DNA from: Nitrosomonadales bacterium
GTDB lineage: Bacteria; Pseudomonadota; Gammaproteobacteria; Burkholderiales; Gallionellaceae
Length of the DNA stretch: 5,156 nucleotides
Direction: 5' to 3'
Assembly (NCBI GenBank): GCA_003235435.1
Contig: QJWF01000198.1
Location: 1 to 5,156 of the forward strand
Positions 1-5,156 of the stretch are shown here, one piece after another. The number at the start of each line of letters is the position of its first letter. Position 1 is the stretch's first letter. The translations under genes and the position numbers were made by a program. Below the pieces are notes generated by a model. The model was not told the DNA's origin. It did no database searches and saw nothing but the letters and a program-made list of their open reading frames with translations.

Positions 1-569
1 GCTCGGGCAAATCCACATTGCTCGGGTTGCTTGCCGGTCTGGATGTCCCCAGCAGCGGCAAGGTGTTTCTCGATAGCTCTGACATTTTTTCCCTCGACGA
101 GGATGCACGCGCACGACTGCGCGGACGCCTTGCGGGTTTCGTGTTCCAGTCGTTCCAGTTGCTGCCGGCATTGACCGCGCTGGAAAATGTGATGCTTCCG
201 CTGGAGCTGCACGGCGCAGCCGATGCGAAGGAACGCGCGGCGGAAACCTTGCGGCGCGTCGGGTTGAATGAGCGCATGACGCATGTTCCGAAACATCTCT
301 CCGGCGGCGAACAGCAGCGCGTCGCGATCGCACGCGCCTTCGTCGTCCAGCCAAAGATTCTGTTTGCCGACGAACCCACCGGCAACCTCGACGCAGCCAC
401 CGGTGCGCAGATCATCGAACTGATGCTGGAACTGAACCGCGCGCAGGGCACGACACTGATACTCGTCACGCACGACGAGGCGCTGGCGGGTCGTTGCAAC
501 CGGCAGTTGCATCTGTCAGCGGGGCAGGTGGAAGATCGTCGTTCCGGCGCAGGCCGGAATCCAGCATGA
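1..569 (+). CDS. ybbA: ABC transporter ATP-binding protein, YbbA/LolD type (5' end missing)
   Basis: This is the nucleotide-binding subunit of a type VII (MacB/LolD/FtsE-like) ABC system. It would hydrolyse ATP on the cytoplasmic face to drive the permease encoded next. The 5' end lies outside the window: the first full codon is at 3, and the frame opens inside the Walker A motif (SGKST, 3-17), so roughly 40 N-terminal residues are missing by family comparison. Visible motifs in order are the Q-loop Gln (147-149, in VFQSFQLLP), the signature LSGGEQQR (297-320), Walker B ILFADE with catalytic Glu at 372-374, the D-loop NLD (384-392) and the H-loop His (471-473). All are intact, so the enzyme should be active. 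The natural C-terminus probably ended near GQVED. The last ten or so codons (RRSGAGRNPA, then TGA) lie in or at the edge of an interspersed repeat. The ybbA call rests on the sequence style plus the adjacent YbbP-type permease; LolD or another paralogue is less likely. Confidence 0.9.
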   Translation, partial: SGKSTLLGLLAGLDVPSSGKVFLDSSDIFSLDEDARARLRGRLAGFVFQSFQLLPALTALENVMLPLELHGAADAKERAAETLRRVGLNERMTHVPKHLSGGEQQRVAIARAFVVQPKILFADEPTGNLDAATGAQIIELMLELNRAQGTTLILVTHDEALAGRCNRQLHLSAGQVEDRRSGAGRNPA

Positions 570-654
570 ACACAGGTTCTGCAAAGCAGACAAAGCCGGG
601 TTGTTGTCCCGCTTGCACGGGGCCTTTTATAAACTGGATTCCGGCCTGCGCCGG
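544..654. repeat. Interspersed inverted-repeat (MITE/dRS3-like) element between ybbA and ybbP
   Basis: Two 21-base arms, 544-564 and 634-654, are perfect reverse complements separated by 69 bases. Similarity continues imperfectly outward (6 of 8 bases just outside the arms), so the element may span about 536-662. The arm core GGATTCCGGCCTGCGCCGG has the form of the widespread proteobacterial repeat related to Neisseria dRS3 (ATTCCC-N-GGGAAT type). Read on the minus strand it gives the familiar spurious peptides IPAQAGIQ and LDSGLRRNDD. The interior holds a further small stem, AAGC(C)GGG at 593-600 pairing with CCCGCTT at 608-614 with one bulged C. No transposase is present, so it would be a non-autonomous unit. 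It overlaps the 3' end of the ATPase gene. Exact ends and any target duplication cannot be fixed from one copy. Confidence 0.85.
604..633 (+). promoter_or_regulatory. Possible outward promoter inside the repeat element, towards ybbP
   Basis: TTGTCC (604-609) is separated by 18 bases from TATAAA (628-633), giving 4/6 and 5/6 matches to the sigma-70 -35 and -10 boxes. Transcription would begin near 640, inside the right arm of the repeat, leaving a leader of about 24 bases before the ybbP ATG at 664. The match is by eye only, and short AT-rich segments give such matches by chance. Read-through from ybbA remains the default assumption for ybbP expression. Confidence 0.3.
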
Positions 655-663
655 TATGATGAA

Positions 664-3132
664 ATGAATTCCATGCGGCTTTCCCTGAACCTGCTTCGCC
701 GCGACTGGCGCGCCGGGGAATGGCGCGTGTTGCTGATCGCGCTGGTGCTGGCGGTGGGCAGCATTTCCACCGTCGGTTTGTTCGCGGACCGCGTGAGGAT
801 GGCGCTGCAACAGGAGGCGACCAGCCTGATCGGCGCGGACCTGCGCATCACGTCGACGCGGCCGTTGCCGAAGGAATTTCGTGAAGCAGCGGTACAGCGC
901 GGGCTGCGCACGATGGAATCTGACGCGTTTCCGAGCATGGTGGCGGGAAAGAACGAGAATGTGCTGGCGGACATCATGTCGGTGGAACAGGGCTATCCAT
1001 TGCGCGGCAGGATCATCATCGACGATGGCGCAGAGCATGTCGTAAAGAACGAAAACAGCACCATTCCCGCACGAGGCACGCTGTGGGCGGGCGAGCGCCT
1101 GATGCAGCGCCTCGGCTTGCAGCTGGGCGACGAGGTAAGCATCGGTAATCTGCATCTGAAGGTGGCGGCGCGGGTGGTGCGCTTCGTGGACCAGTCGGTC
1201 GGCTTTGCCAGTTTTGCGCCGCGCGTGATCCTGAATGCGGAAGATCTGCCTGCCAGCGGACTGGTGCAGGAAAGCAGTCGTATTGGATATAGATTGATGA
1301 TCGCGGGCGATGCGAAGCAGGTCGCCGATCTGAGGACGTGGCTGCAAAACCGGTTGGCATTCGGCCAGAAGCTGGAGGACGTGCGCGATGCACGTCCCGA
1401 GATACGCGTCGCGCTGGAACGCGCCGAGCATTTCCTCGGCCTCGCCGCGTTGACCGCTGTGGTATTGGCGGGCGTCGCGCTTGCGCTGGCCTCGCGCCAT
1501 TTCATTGCACGCCACCTGGATAGCTGCGCGATGATGCGCTGCCTGGGTGCTACCCAGGCGCAGGTGCTGCGCATCTTTCTCTATCAATTCCTGTTGCTGG
1601 GTTTCGGCGCTGTGCTGTTGGGCGAACTGTTAGGCTATGTCTCCCAGTTGATATTGGTGGATTCGATCGCCTCGATGCGCGCGGCTTCGTTGCCCGCACC
1701 CGGCTTGACGCCGGTGTGGCAGGCCGCAGCGAGCGGCATGGCGCTGTTGCTGGGCTTCGCGTTTCTGCCGCTGTGGCAACTGAAGGGCGTCACGCCGTTG
1801 CGTGTGATCCGTCGCGAAATGGGTGTACCGCAAGCGGGTACTGGTTTGCTGTACGCCTCTGGTGGTGCGGTGTTGAGCGGATTGTTTCTGTGGCAGGCCG
1901 GTTCGCTGAAGCTGGGTTTGACTGTGCTGGGCGGATTGGCGGCAGGCTTGCTGGTGTTCGGTTTGCTGGCTTGGCTGATCGTGCGTGCGTTGGCGAGATT
2001 TGGCAGCCATGCTTTTTCCAACCTGGCGCGGCATGCGCGCAGCAACGCGGTGCAGGTCGTCGCATTGACCCTCGGCGGAATGGCCCTGCTGATGCTCACC
2101 TTCGTGCGTGCCGACCTGATGGACAGCTGGCGCTCGAGATTGCCGCCGGATGCGCCGAACCGCTTCATCGTCAACATCCAGCCCGACCAGCGCGCTTCCG
2201 TGATGGATTTTTTTGCCCAGCAGAAATTGCCCGCGCCGGAATTGTTCCCGATGGTGCGCGGACGCATGGTCGAGATCAACGGGCGTGCGATCAGCGGCGA
2301 CGATTATCCCGATGAACGAGCGCGCAGGCTGGCGGAGCGCGAGACCAACTTGTCGTGGATGTCCGATCCTCCCAAGGATAACCAGTTCGTTCAAGGCAGT
2401 TGGTTCAGGCAGGGCGCCAAATCTGAACTGTCGGTGGAAGAGGGCATCGCCGGCACGCTGGGCATCCACATGGACGATGTGCTGACCTACGACGTGGCGG
2501 GAAGCAGGTTCAGCGGGAAGGTGACGAGCTTGCGCAAGGTGGAATGGGATTCGATGCAGGTGAATTTTTTCGTGATCGCCGCGCCCGGCATGCTGGAGGA
2601 TTTTCCGGCCAGCTACATCACCAGCTTCCATCTTCCGCCTGATCGGGCAACAGGCATGAACGAGTTGATCAAGCATTTCCCGAACCTGCTGCTGATCGAC
2701 GTCGAGCAGATGATAGAGCAGGTGCGCCACATCATGGACCAGATCTCTCAGACGATGAGCGCGGTGTTCCTGTTCACGCTGCTTTCAGGCTTGGCGGTGC
2801 TGTATGCGGCATTGCTCGCGACGCAGGACGAGCGTATCCATGAAGCTGCTGTCCTGCGCACGCTGGGCGCGGACGGCGGTTATTTGCGGAGGTTGCACCT
2901 GAGCGAGTTCGCCACGCTGGGCGCGTTGAGCGGATTGTTCTCGGCAGGCGGCGCAACATTGCTGGGCTGGGTGCTTGCTTCACAGGTGCTGGACATTCCC
3001 TATCACCCCGGCATGATGATCTGGCTGGCCGGAACCGGCGGCGGGGCATTGGTCGTGACGCTGGCGGGATGGATGGCGACGCGGCAAGTGACACGGACGC
3101 CGCCGCTGGTGATACTCCGCGAACAACCATGA
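664..3132 (+). CDS. ybbP: ABC transporter permease, YbbP-type FtsX-family protein
   Basis: This inner-membrane permease of 822 residues (E. coli YbbP is about 804) should pair with the upstream ATPase. The layout is typical of the family: TM1 about 22-41, a periplasmic domain about 45-250, three helices in the first FtsX core (about 257-282, 304-331, 348-373), two central helices (about 394-413 and 417-443), a helix at about 463-481, a second periplasmic domain to about 695, and three C-terminal helices (about 699-719, 745-772, 784-805), ten in all. The paired cytoplasmic loops MMRCLGAT and AVLRTLGA, one in each FtsX repeat, are hallmarks, as is LPPDAPNRF. The ATG at 664 is preferred because MNSMRLSLNLL aligns with the usual family N-terminus; 673 is an alternative. 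A TTG at 601 would add 21 residues encoded by the repeat and is unlikely. Neither start has a good Shine-Dalgarno. In E. coli YbbAP is associated with the lysophospholipase/thioesterase TesA and thought to handle lipid-like substrates; the substrate here is unknown. Confidence 0.92.
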   Translation: MNSMRLSLNLLRRDWRAGEWRVLLIALVLAVGSISTVGLFADRVRMALQQEATSLIGADLRITSTRPLPKEFREAAVQRGLRTMESDAFPSMVAGKNENVLADIMSVEQGYPLRGRIIIDDGAEHVVKNENSTIPARGTLWAGERLMQRLGLQLGDEVSIGNLHLKVAARVVRFVDQSVGFASFAPRVILNAEDLPASGLVQESSRIGYRLMIAGDAKQVADLRTWLQNRLAFGQKLEDVRDARPEIRVALERAEHFLGLAALTAVVLAGVALALASRHFIARHLDSCAMMRCLGATQAQVLRIFLYQFLLLGFGAVLLGELLGYVSQLILVDSIASMRAASLPAPGLTPVWQAAASGMALLLGFAFLPLWQLKGVTPLRVIRREMGVPQAGTGLLYASGGAVLSGLFLWQAGSLKLGLTVLGGLAAGLLVFGLLAWLIVRALARFGSHAFSNLARHARSNAVQVVALTLGGMALLMLTFVRADLMDSWRSRLPPDAPNRFIVNIQPDQRASVMDFFAQQKLPAPELFPMVRGRMVEINGRAISGDDYPDERARRLAERETNLSWMSDPPKDNQFVQGSWFRQGAKSELSVEEGIAGTLGIHMDDVLTYDVAGSRFSGKVTSLRKVEWDSMQVNFFVIAAPGMLEDFPASYITSFHLPPDRATGMNELIKHFPNLLLIDVEQMIEQVRHIMDQISQTMSAVFLFTLLSGLAVLYAALLATQDERIHEAAVLRTLGADGGYLRRLHLSEFATLGALSGLFSAGGATLLGWVLASQVLDIPYHPGMMIWLAGTGGGALVVTLAGWMATRQVTRTPPLVILREQP

Positions 3133-3143
3133 GAGTAAATACC

Positions 3144-3356
3144 ATGGATAAATTCGCATTGTTATTGGGCCTGTCGATGATTGCGCTGGTTTCCGGTTGC
3201 AGCGGCGAAACGGCAAAGCGTACCGCCTATGAAACGCTGCAGAATGTCCGCGAACAGGAATGCCTGAATTATCCTTCGGCGTCAGACTGCGTGAAGCGCG
3301 GCAGCTACGATGACTATCAGCGACAGCGCAAGGAACTGGAAAAGGCACCCGATTAG
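3144..3356 (+). CDS. Small predicted lipoprotein of unknown function
   Basis: I do not recognise a named family. The 70-residue product begins MDK, followed by a hydrophobic stretch FALLLGLSMIALVSG and a lipobox V-S-G-C with Cys19 as the predicted lipidated residue (signal peptidase II cleavage before it). The mature part would be only about 52 residues, charged and hydrophilic, ending in a Lys/Arg/Glu-rich probably helical segment. It has two further cysteines, in QECLNYPSASDCVKRG, eight residues apart, which could form a disulfide in the periplasm. Residue +2 is Ser, not Asp, so outer-membrane sorting by Lol is the likelier fate. The ATG at 3144 is chosen for a GAGAG eight bases upstream; an in-frame ATG at 3129 overlaps the ybbP stop (ATGA) and would give 75 residues with the same lipobox. 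Either way it is tightly coupled to ybbP and probably in the same operon. Confidence 0.78.
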   Translation: MDKFALLLGLSMIALVSGCSGETAKRTAYETLQNVREQECLNYPSASDCVKRGSYDDYQRQRKELEKAPD

Positions 3357-3386
3357 TTGAGTTAACTTGCGCAAAGGTGTTAGAAT
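3357..3386 (+). promoter_or_regulatory. Sigma-70 promoter of rpsB, extended -10 with GC-rich discriminator
   Basis: TTGAGT (3357-3362) starts on the base after the lipoprotein stop codon. An 18-base spacer leads to TAGAAT (3381-3386), 5/6 to consensus, preceded by TG one base upstream (3378-3379), so it is also an extended -10. The bases that follow, GCGCGTCGC (3387-3395), form a GC-rich discriminator like that of rRNA P1 promoters. This is typical of stringently controlled (ppGpp/DksA-repressed) ribosomal promoters. Transcription should begin near 3393, giving an rpsB leader of roughly 120 bases. Box positions are read directly; stringent control is inferred. Confidence 0.75.
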
Positions 3387-3432
3387 GCGCGTCGCTTTGG
3401 ATTGGCAACGTAAATCTCCCGGAGCAAATTTC

Positions 3433-3486
3433 CCGTTCGCACAAGTTGGGGTGTCCGTAATCGATACGGATCAAGCTGGTGAACGG
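3433..3486 (+). promoter_or_regulatory. Structured rpsB mRNA leader, candidate S2 autoregulatory site
   Basis: The leader can fold into one nested arm. A closing stem CCGTTC (3433-3438) pairs with GAACGG (3481-3486), a short middle stem AGTT pairs with AGCT (one G-U), and an apical hairpin TCCGTA (3454-3459) pairs with TACGGA (3465-3470) around a five-base loop. The arm ends 30 bases before the rpsB ATG, close enough to affect ribosome loading. In E. coli and relatives S2 represses its own mRNA through a structured 5' leader; whether this fold is homologous to that element I cannot tell. The pairing is seen in the sequence, the function is inferred. Confidence 0.5.
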
Positions 3487-3516
3487 TAGTCAATAACCCT
3501 TACGATTGGAGTAATC

Positions 3517-4242
3517 ATGGCTGTAACTATGCGTCAAATGCTGGAGGCTGGAGTTCATTTCGGACATCAGACCCGGTTCTGGAATCCCAAGATGGCACCG
3601 TACATATTCGGCCATCGCAACAAGATACACATCATCAACCTGGAAAAGACCGTCGAGATGTTCGCGGACGCGGAAAAGTTCGTGCGCAAGCTGTCCGCCA
3701 AAAAAGGCACCATCCTGTTCGTCGCGACCAAGCGCCAGGCGCGCGAGATTCTTCAGGAAGAAGCCACGCGTGCAGAATCCCCCTTTGTTAATCATCGCTG
3801 GTTGGGCGGCATGCTGACCAACTACAAGACCGTTCAGGAATCGATCAAGCGTCTGCGCGAACTGGAACAGATGACTGCGGACGGCACGACCGAAAGGATA
3901 TCCAAAAAGGAAGCGCTGATGATTAAGCGCGAACTGGAGAAGCTTGAGCGCAGCCTGGGCGGCATCAAGGACATGCAGGGCTTGCCTTCCGCACTGTTCG
4001 TGATCGACGTTGGTTACCAGAAGGGTGCCATCGTTGAAGCGCAGAAACTGGGCATCCCGGTGATCGGCGTGGTAGACACCAACAATTCCCCGCTCGGCGT
4101 GGACTACGTCATTCCCGGCAACGACGACTCGACTCAGGCGATCCGCCTGTATGCCCGCGGCATCGCAGATGCGGTGCTGGAAGGCCGGGCACAAGCCATG
4201 AACGAACTTGTCGAGCAGGTTGCGGAACAGACCGCAGCCTAG
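3517..4242 (+). CDS. rpsB: 30S ribosomal protein S2
   Basis: S2 is a late-assembling protein at the head-body junction of the small subunit that helps recruit S1. The product is 241 residues, the same length as E. coli RpsB. The N-terminal family signature [20 protein letters not shown], the segment [10 protein letters not shown], the conserved [14 protein letters not shown], the central coiled-coil hairpin (about 105-150, rich in Lys/Glu/Arg) and the C-terminal signature PSALFVIDV with [10 protein letters not shown] are all present and uninterrupted. GGAG at 3508-3511, five bases before the ATG, confirms the start. It has its own promoter and leader upstream and a terminator just downstream, so it appears to be a single-gene unit. 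The usual partner tsf (EF-Ts) does not follow. No truncation or unusual residue was noticed. Confidence 0.98.
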   Translation: MAVTMRQMLEAGVHFGHQTRFWNPKMAPYIFGHRNKIHIINLEKTVEMFADAEKFVRKLSAKKGTILFVATKRQAREILQEEATRAESPFVNHRWLGGMLTNYKTVQESIKRLRELEQMTADGTTERISKKEALMIKRELEKLERSLGGIKDMQGLPSALFVIDVGYQKGAIVEAQKLGIPVIGVVDTNNSPLGVDYVIPGNDDSTQAIRLYARGIADAVLEGRAQAMNELVEQVAEQTAA

Positions 4243-4259
4243 GTTCTGATAACGCGCAG

Positions 4260-4283
4260 AAAGGGGCGCGAGCCCCTTTTTTT
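4260..4283 (+). terminator. Intrinsic terminator after rpsB
   Basis: An eight-pair stem AAAGGGGC (4260-4267) / GCCCCTTT (4272-4279) closes a GCGA tetraloop of the stable GNRA class, with a run of seven T residues (4277-4283). It lies 17 bases after the rpsB stop codon. The T-run is only on the + strand side, so it acts in the rpsB direction. Because ilvD begins 14 bases later, it may also act as a partial terminator (attenuator) for read-through into ilvD. Confidence 0.93.
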
Positions 4284-4297
4284 ATAAGTGATAGATT

Positions 4298-5156
4298 ATG
4301 TCTGACAACCAAAGAAGCAAGATCGTCACACAGGGCGTGCAACGTTCACCGAATCGTGCAATGTTGCGCGCTGTCGGTTTCGGTGACAAGGATTTCGACA
4401 AGCCCATCGTGGGTGTCGCGAACGCACACAGCACCATCACGCCTTGCAACAAGGGTATCGGGGCTTTGGCTGACCGCGCCGAATCGGCATTGAAAAAGGC
4501 GGGCGCAATGCCCCAGGTATTCGGCACGATCACGATCTCGGACGGGATCTCGATGGGCACTGAAGGCATGAAATATTCGCTGGTGTCGCGCGAGGTGATC
4601 GCTGATTCGATCGAAACCGTGTGCAACGGCCAGAGCATGGACGGTGTGATCGCTATCGGCGGATGCGACAAGAACATGCCGGGAGCGATGATCGCGATTG
4701 CGCGTTTGAACATTCCTTCCATCTTCGTCTATGGCGGCACGATCAAGCCCGGCCATTACAAGGACCGCGACCTGACCATCGTGAGTTCGTTCGAAGCGGT
4801 GGGTCAATACACGGCGCACAAGATCGACGATATAGAATTGCTGGAGATCGAGCGCCATGCCTGTCCCGGAGCAGGTTCGTGCGGAGGCATGTATACAGCG
4901 AACACGATGTCTTCGGCCATCGAAGCGATGGGTCTGAGCCTGATGTATTCCTCAACCATGGCGGCGGAAGACCTGGAAAAGGCCGAGAGCACTGCCAAAT
5001 CTGCCGAGGTTCTGGTCAATGCGATCAGGAAGCAGATCCTGCCGCGGCAGATATTGACTCGCAAGGCGTTCGAGAACGCGATCGCGGTGACCATGGCTGT
5101 AGGCGGCTCCACCAACGCGGTGCTGCATCTCCTGTCCATCGCGCATGCCGCGCAAG
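4298..5156 (+). CDS. ilvD: Dihydroxy-acid dehydratase (3' end beyond window)
   Basis: This enzyme dehydrates 2,3-dihydroxy-isovalerate and 2,3-dihydroxy-3-methylvalerate to the 2-oxo acids, the third common step of valine and isoleucine synthesis (the valine branch also feeds leucine and pantothenate). The frame is open from ATG 4298 to the window edge, giving 286 residues of an expected roughly 557. The start [17 protein letters not shown] fits the shorter IlvD class, not the roughly 616-residue E. coli type. Iron-sulfur ligand cysteines fall at the family positions Cys50 (ITPCNKG), Cys123 (GGCDKNMPG) and Cys195 ([13 protein letters not shown]). Asp82 ([16 protein letters not shown]) and Asp124 would bind Mg, and Lys125 is the residue carbamylated in the family. 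A [2Fe-2S] cluster is likely from the class. The start is fixed by the conserved N-terminus; only a weak AAGTG (4286-4290) serves as a Shine-Dalgarno, and there is no space for a promoter between it and the rpsB terminator. Confidence 0.97.
   Translation, partial: MSDNQRSKIVTQGVQRSPNRAMLRAVGFGDKDFDKPIVGVANAHSTITPCNKGIGALADRAESALKKAGAMPQVFGTITISDGISMGTEGMKYSLVSREVIADSIETVCNGQSMDGVIAIGGCDKNMPGAMIAIARLNIPSIFVYGGTIKPGHYKDRDLTIVSSFEAVGQYTAHKIDDIELLEIERHACPGAGSCGGMYTANTMSSAIEAMGLSLMYSSTMAAEDLEKAESTAKSAEVLVNAIRKQILPRQILTRKAFENAIAVTMAVGGSTNAVLHLLSIAHAAQ

Noticed and set aside
601..663. TTG at 601 as the ybbP start
   Set aside because: It would add 21 residues (including LDSGLRRYDE) encoded by the interspersed repeat, while the ATG at 664 matches the family N-terminus.
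466..1587. Long open frame on the minus strand (373 codons) opposite ybbA/ybbP, including an IPAQAGIQ...LDSGLRRNDD segment
   Set aside because: It is antisense to two well-supported genes, is rich in His/Gln/Arg as expected for a codon shadow, and the recognisable segment is only the translated interspersed repeat.
2208..2217. Run of seven T residues in ybbP (and six T residues near 2563) as slippage or frameshift sites
   Set aside because: The reading frame continues intact through both with family-like protein on each side; the runs encode Phe codons and nothing suggests programmed slippage.
1630..2730. Long minus-strand open frame (366 codons) inside ybbP
   Set aside because: Its composition is a low-complexity His/Gln/Arg shadow, it has no recognisable domain, and it lies wholly within the intact permease gene.
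3490..4194. Minus-strand open frame of 234 codons covering rpsB
   Set aside because: It is entirely antisense to a textbook rpsB with its own promoter, ribosome site and terminator, so it is a shadow.
4283..4288. TATAAG as a -10 box for ilvD
   Set aside because: There is no -35-like sequence at suitable spacing, and the start would fall at or past the ilvD ATG.
1..5156. CRISPR array, tRNA, integrase, toxin-antitoxin or other defence system
   Set aside because: I scanned for direct repeats, tRNA-like folds and relevant protein motifs and saw none; apart from the one inverted-repeat element the window is core metabolism, translation and envelope transport.

Overview
The window looks like an ordinary chromosomal segment of a moderately GC-rich Gram-negative bacterium, most likely a betaproteobacterium. 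The RpsB and IlvD sequences, the YbbA/YbbP-type transporter pair and the style of the interspersed repeat all fit that group. Nitrosomonadales/Gallionellaceae-like lineages are my best guess, but this is from memory of protein style and not from a search. All genes read on the + strand.

Layout: (1) The left edge cuts into the ATPase gene of a YbbA/LolD-type ABC system, which ends at 569. (2) About 110 bp of interspersed inverted-repeat element (arms 544-564 and 634-654) sits between the ATPase and its permease. It supplies the last codons of the ATPase gene and reaches within 10 bases of the permease start. (3) A YbbP-type, ten-helix FtsX-family permease runs from 664 to 3132. (4) A small predicted lipoprotein gene (3144-3356) follows with essentially no gap. 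(5) A strong-looking promoter with a GC-rich discriminator begins at the base after the lipoprotein stop codon and leads into a structured leader of about 120 nt. (6) rpsB (30S protein S2, 3517-4242) follows, closed by a clear intrinsic terminator. (7) ilvD (dihydroxy-acid dehydratase) starts only 14 bases after the terminator T-tract and runs off the right edge.

Three units are therefore visible: an envelope ABC exporter-type operon with a small lipoprotein tail, a ribosomal protein gene with its own regulated promoter and leader, and a branched-chain amino acid biosynthesis gene. The points of interest are architectural: the repeat wedged into the ybbA-ybbP operon, the absence of tsf directly after rpsB, and the placement of ilvD right behind a terminator. 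I see no sign of a novel defence, mobile or biosynthetic system. No stretch longer than 300 bases lacks a gene.
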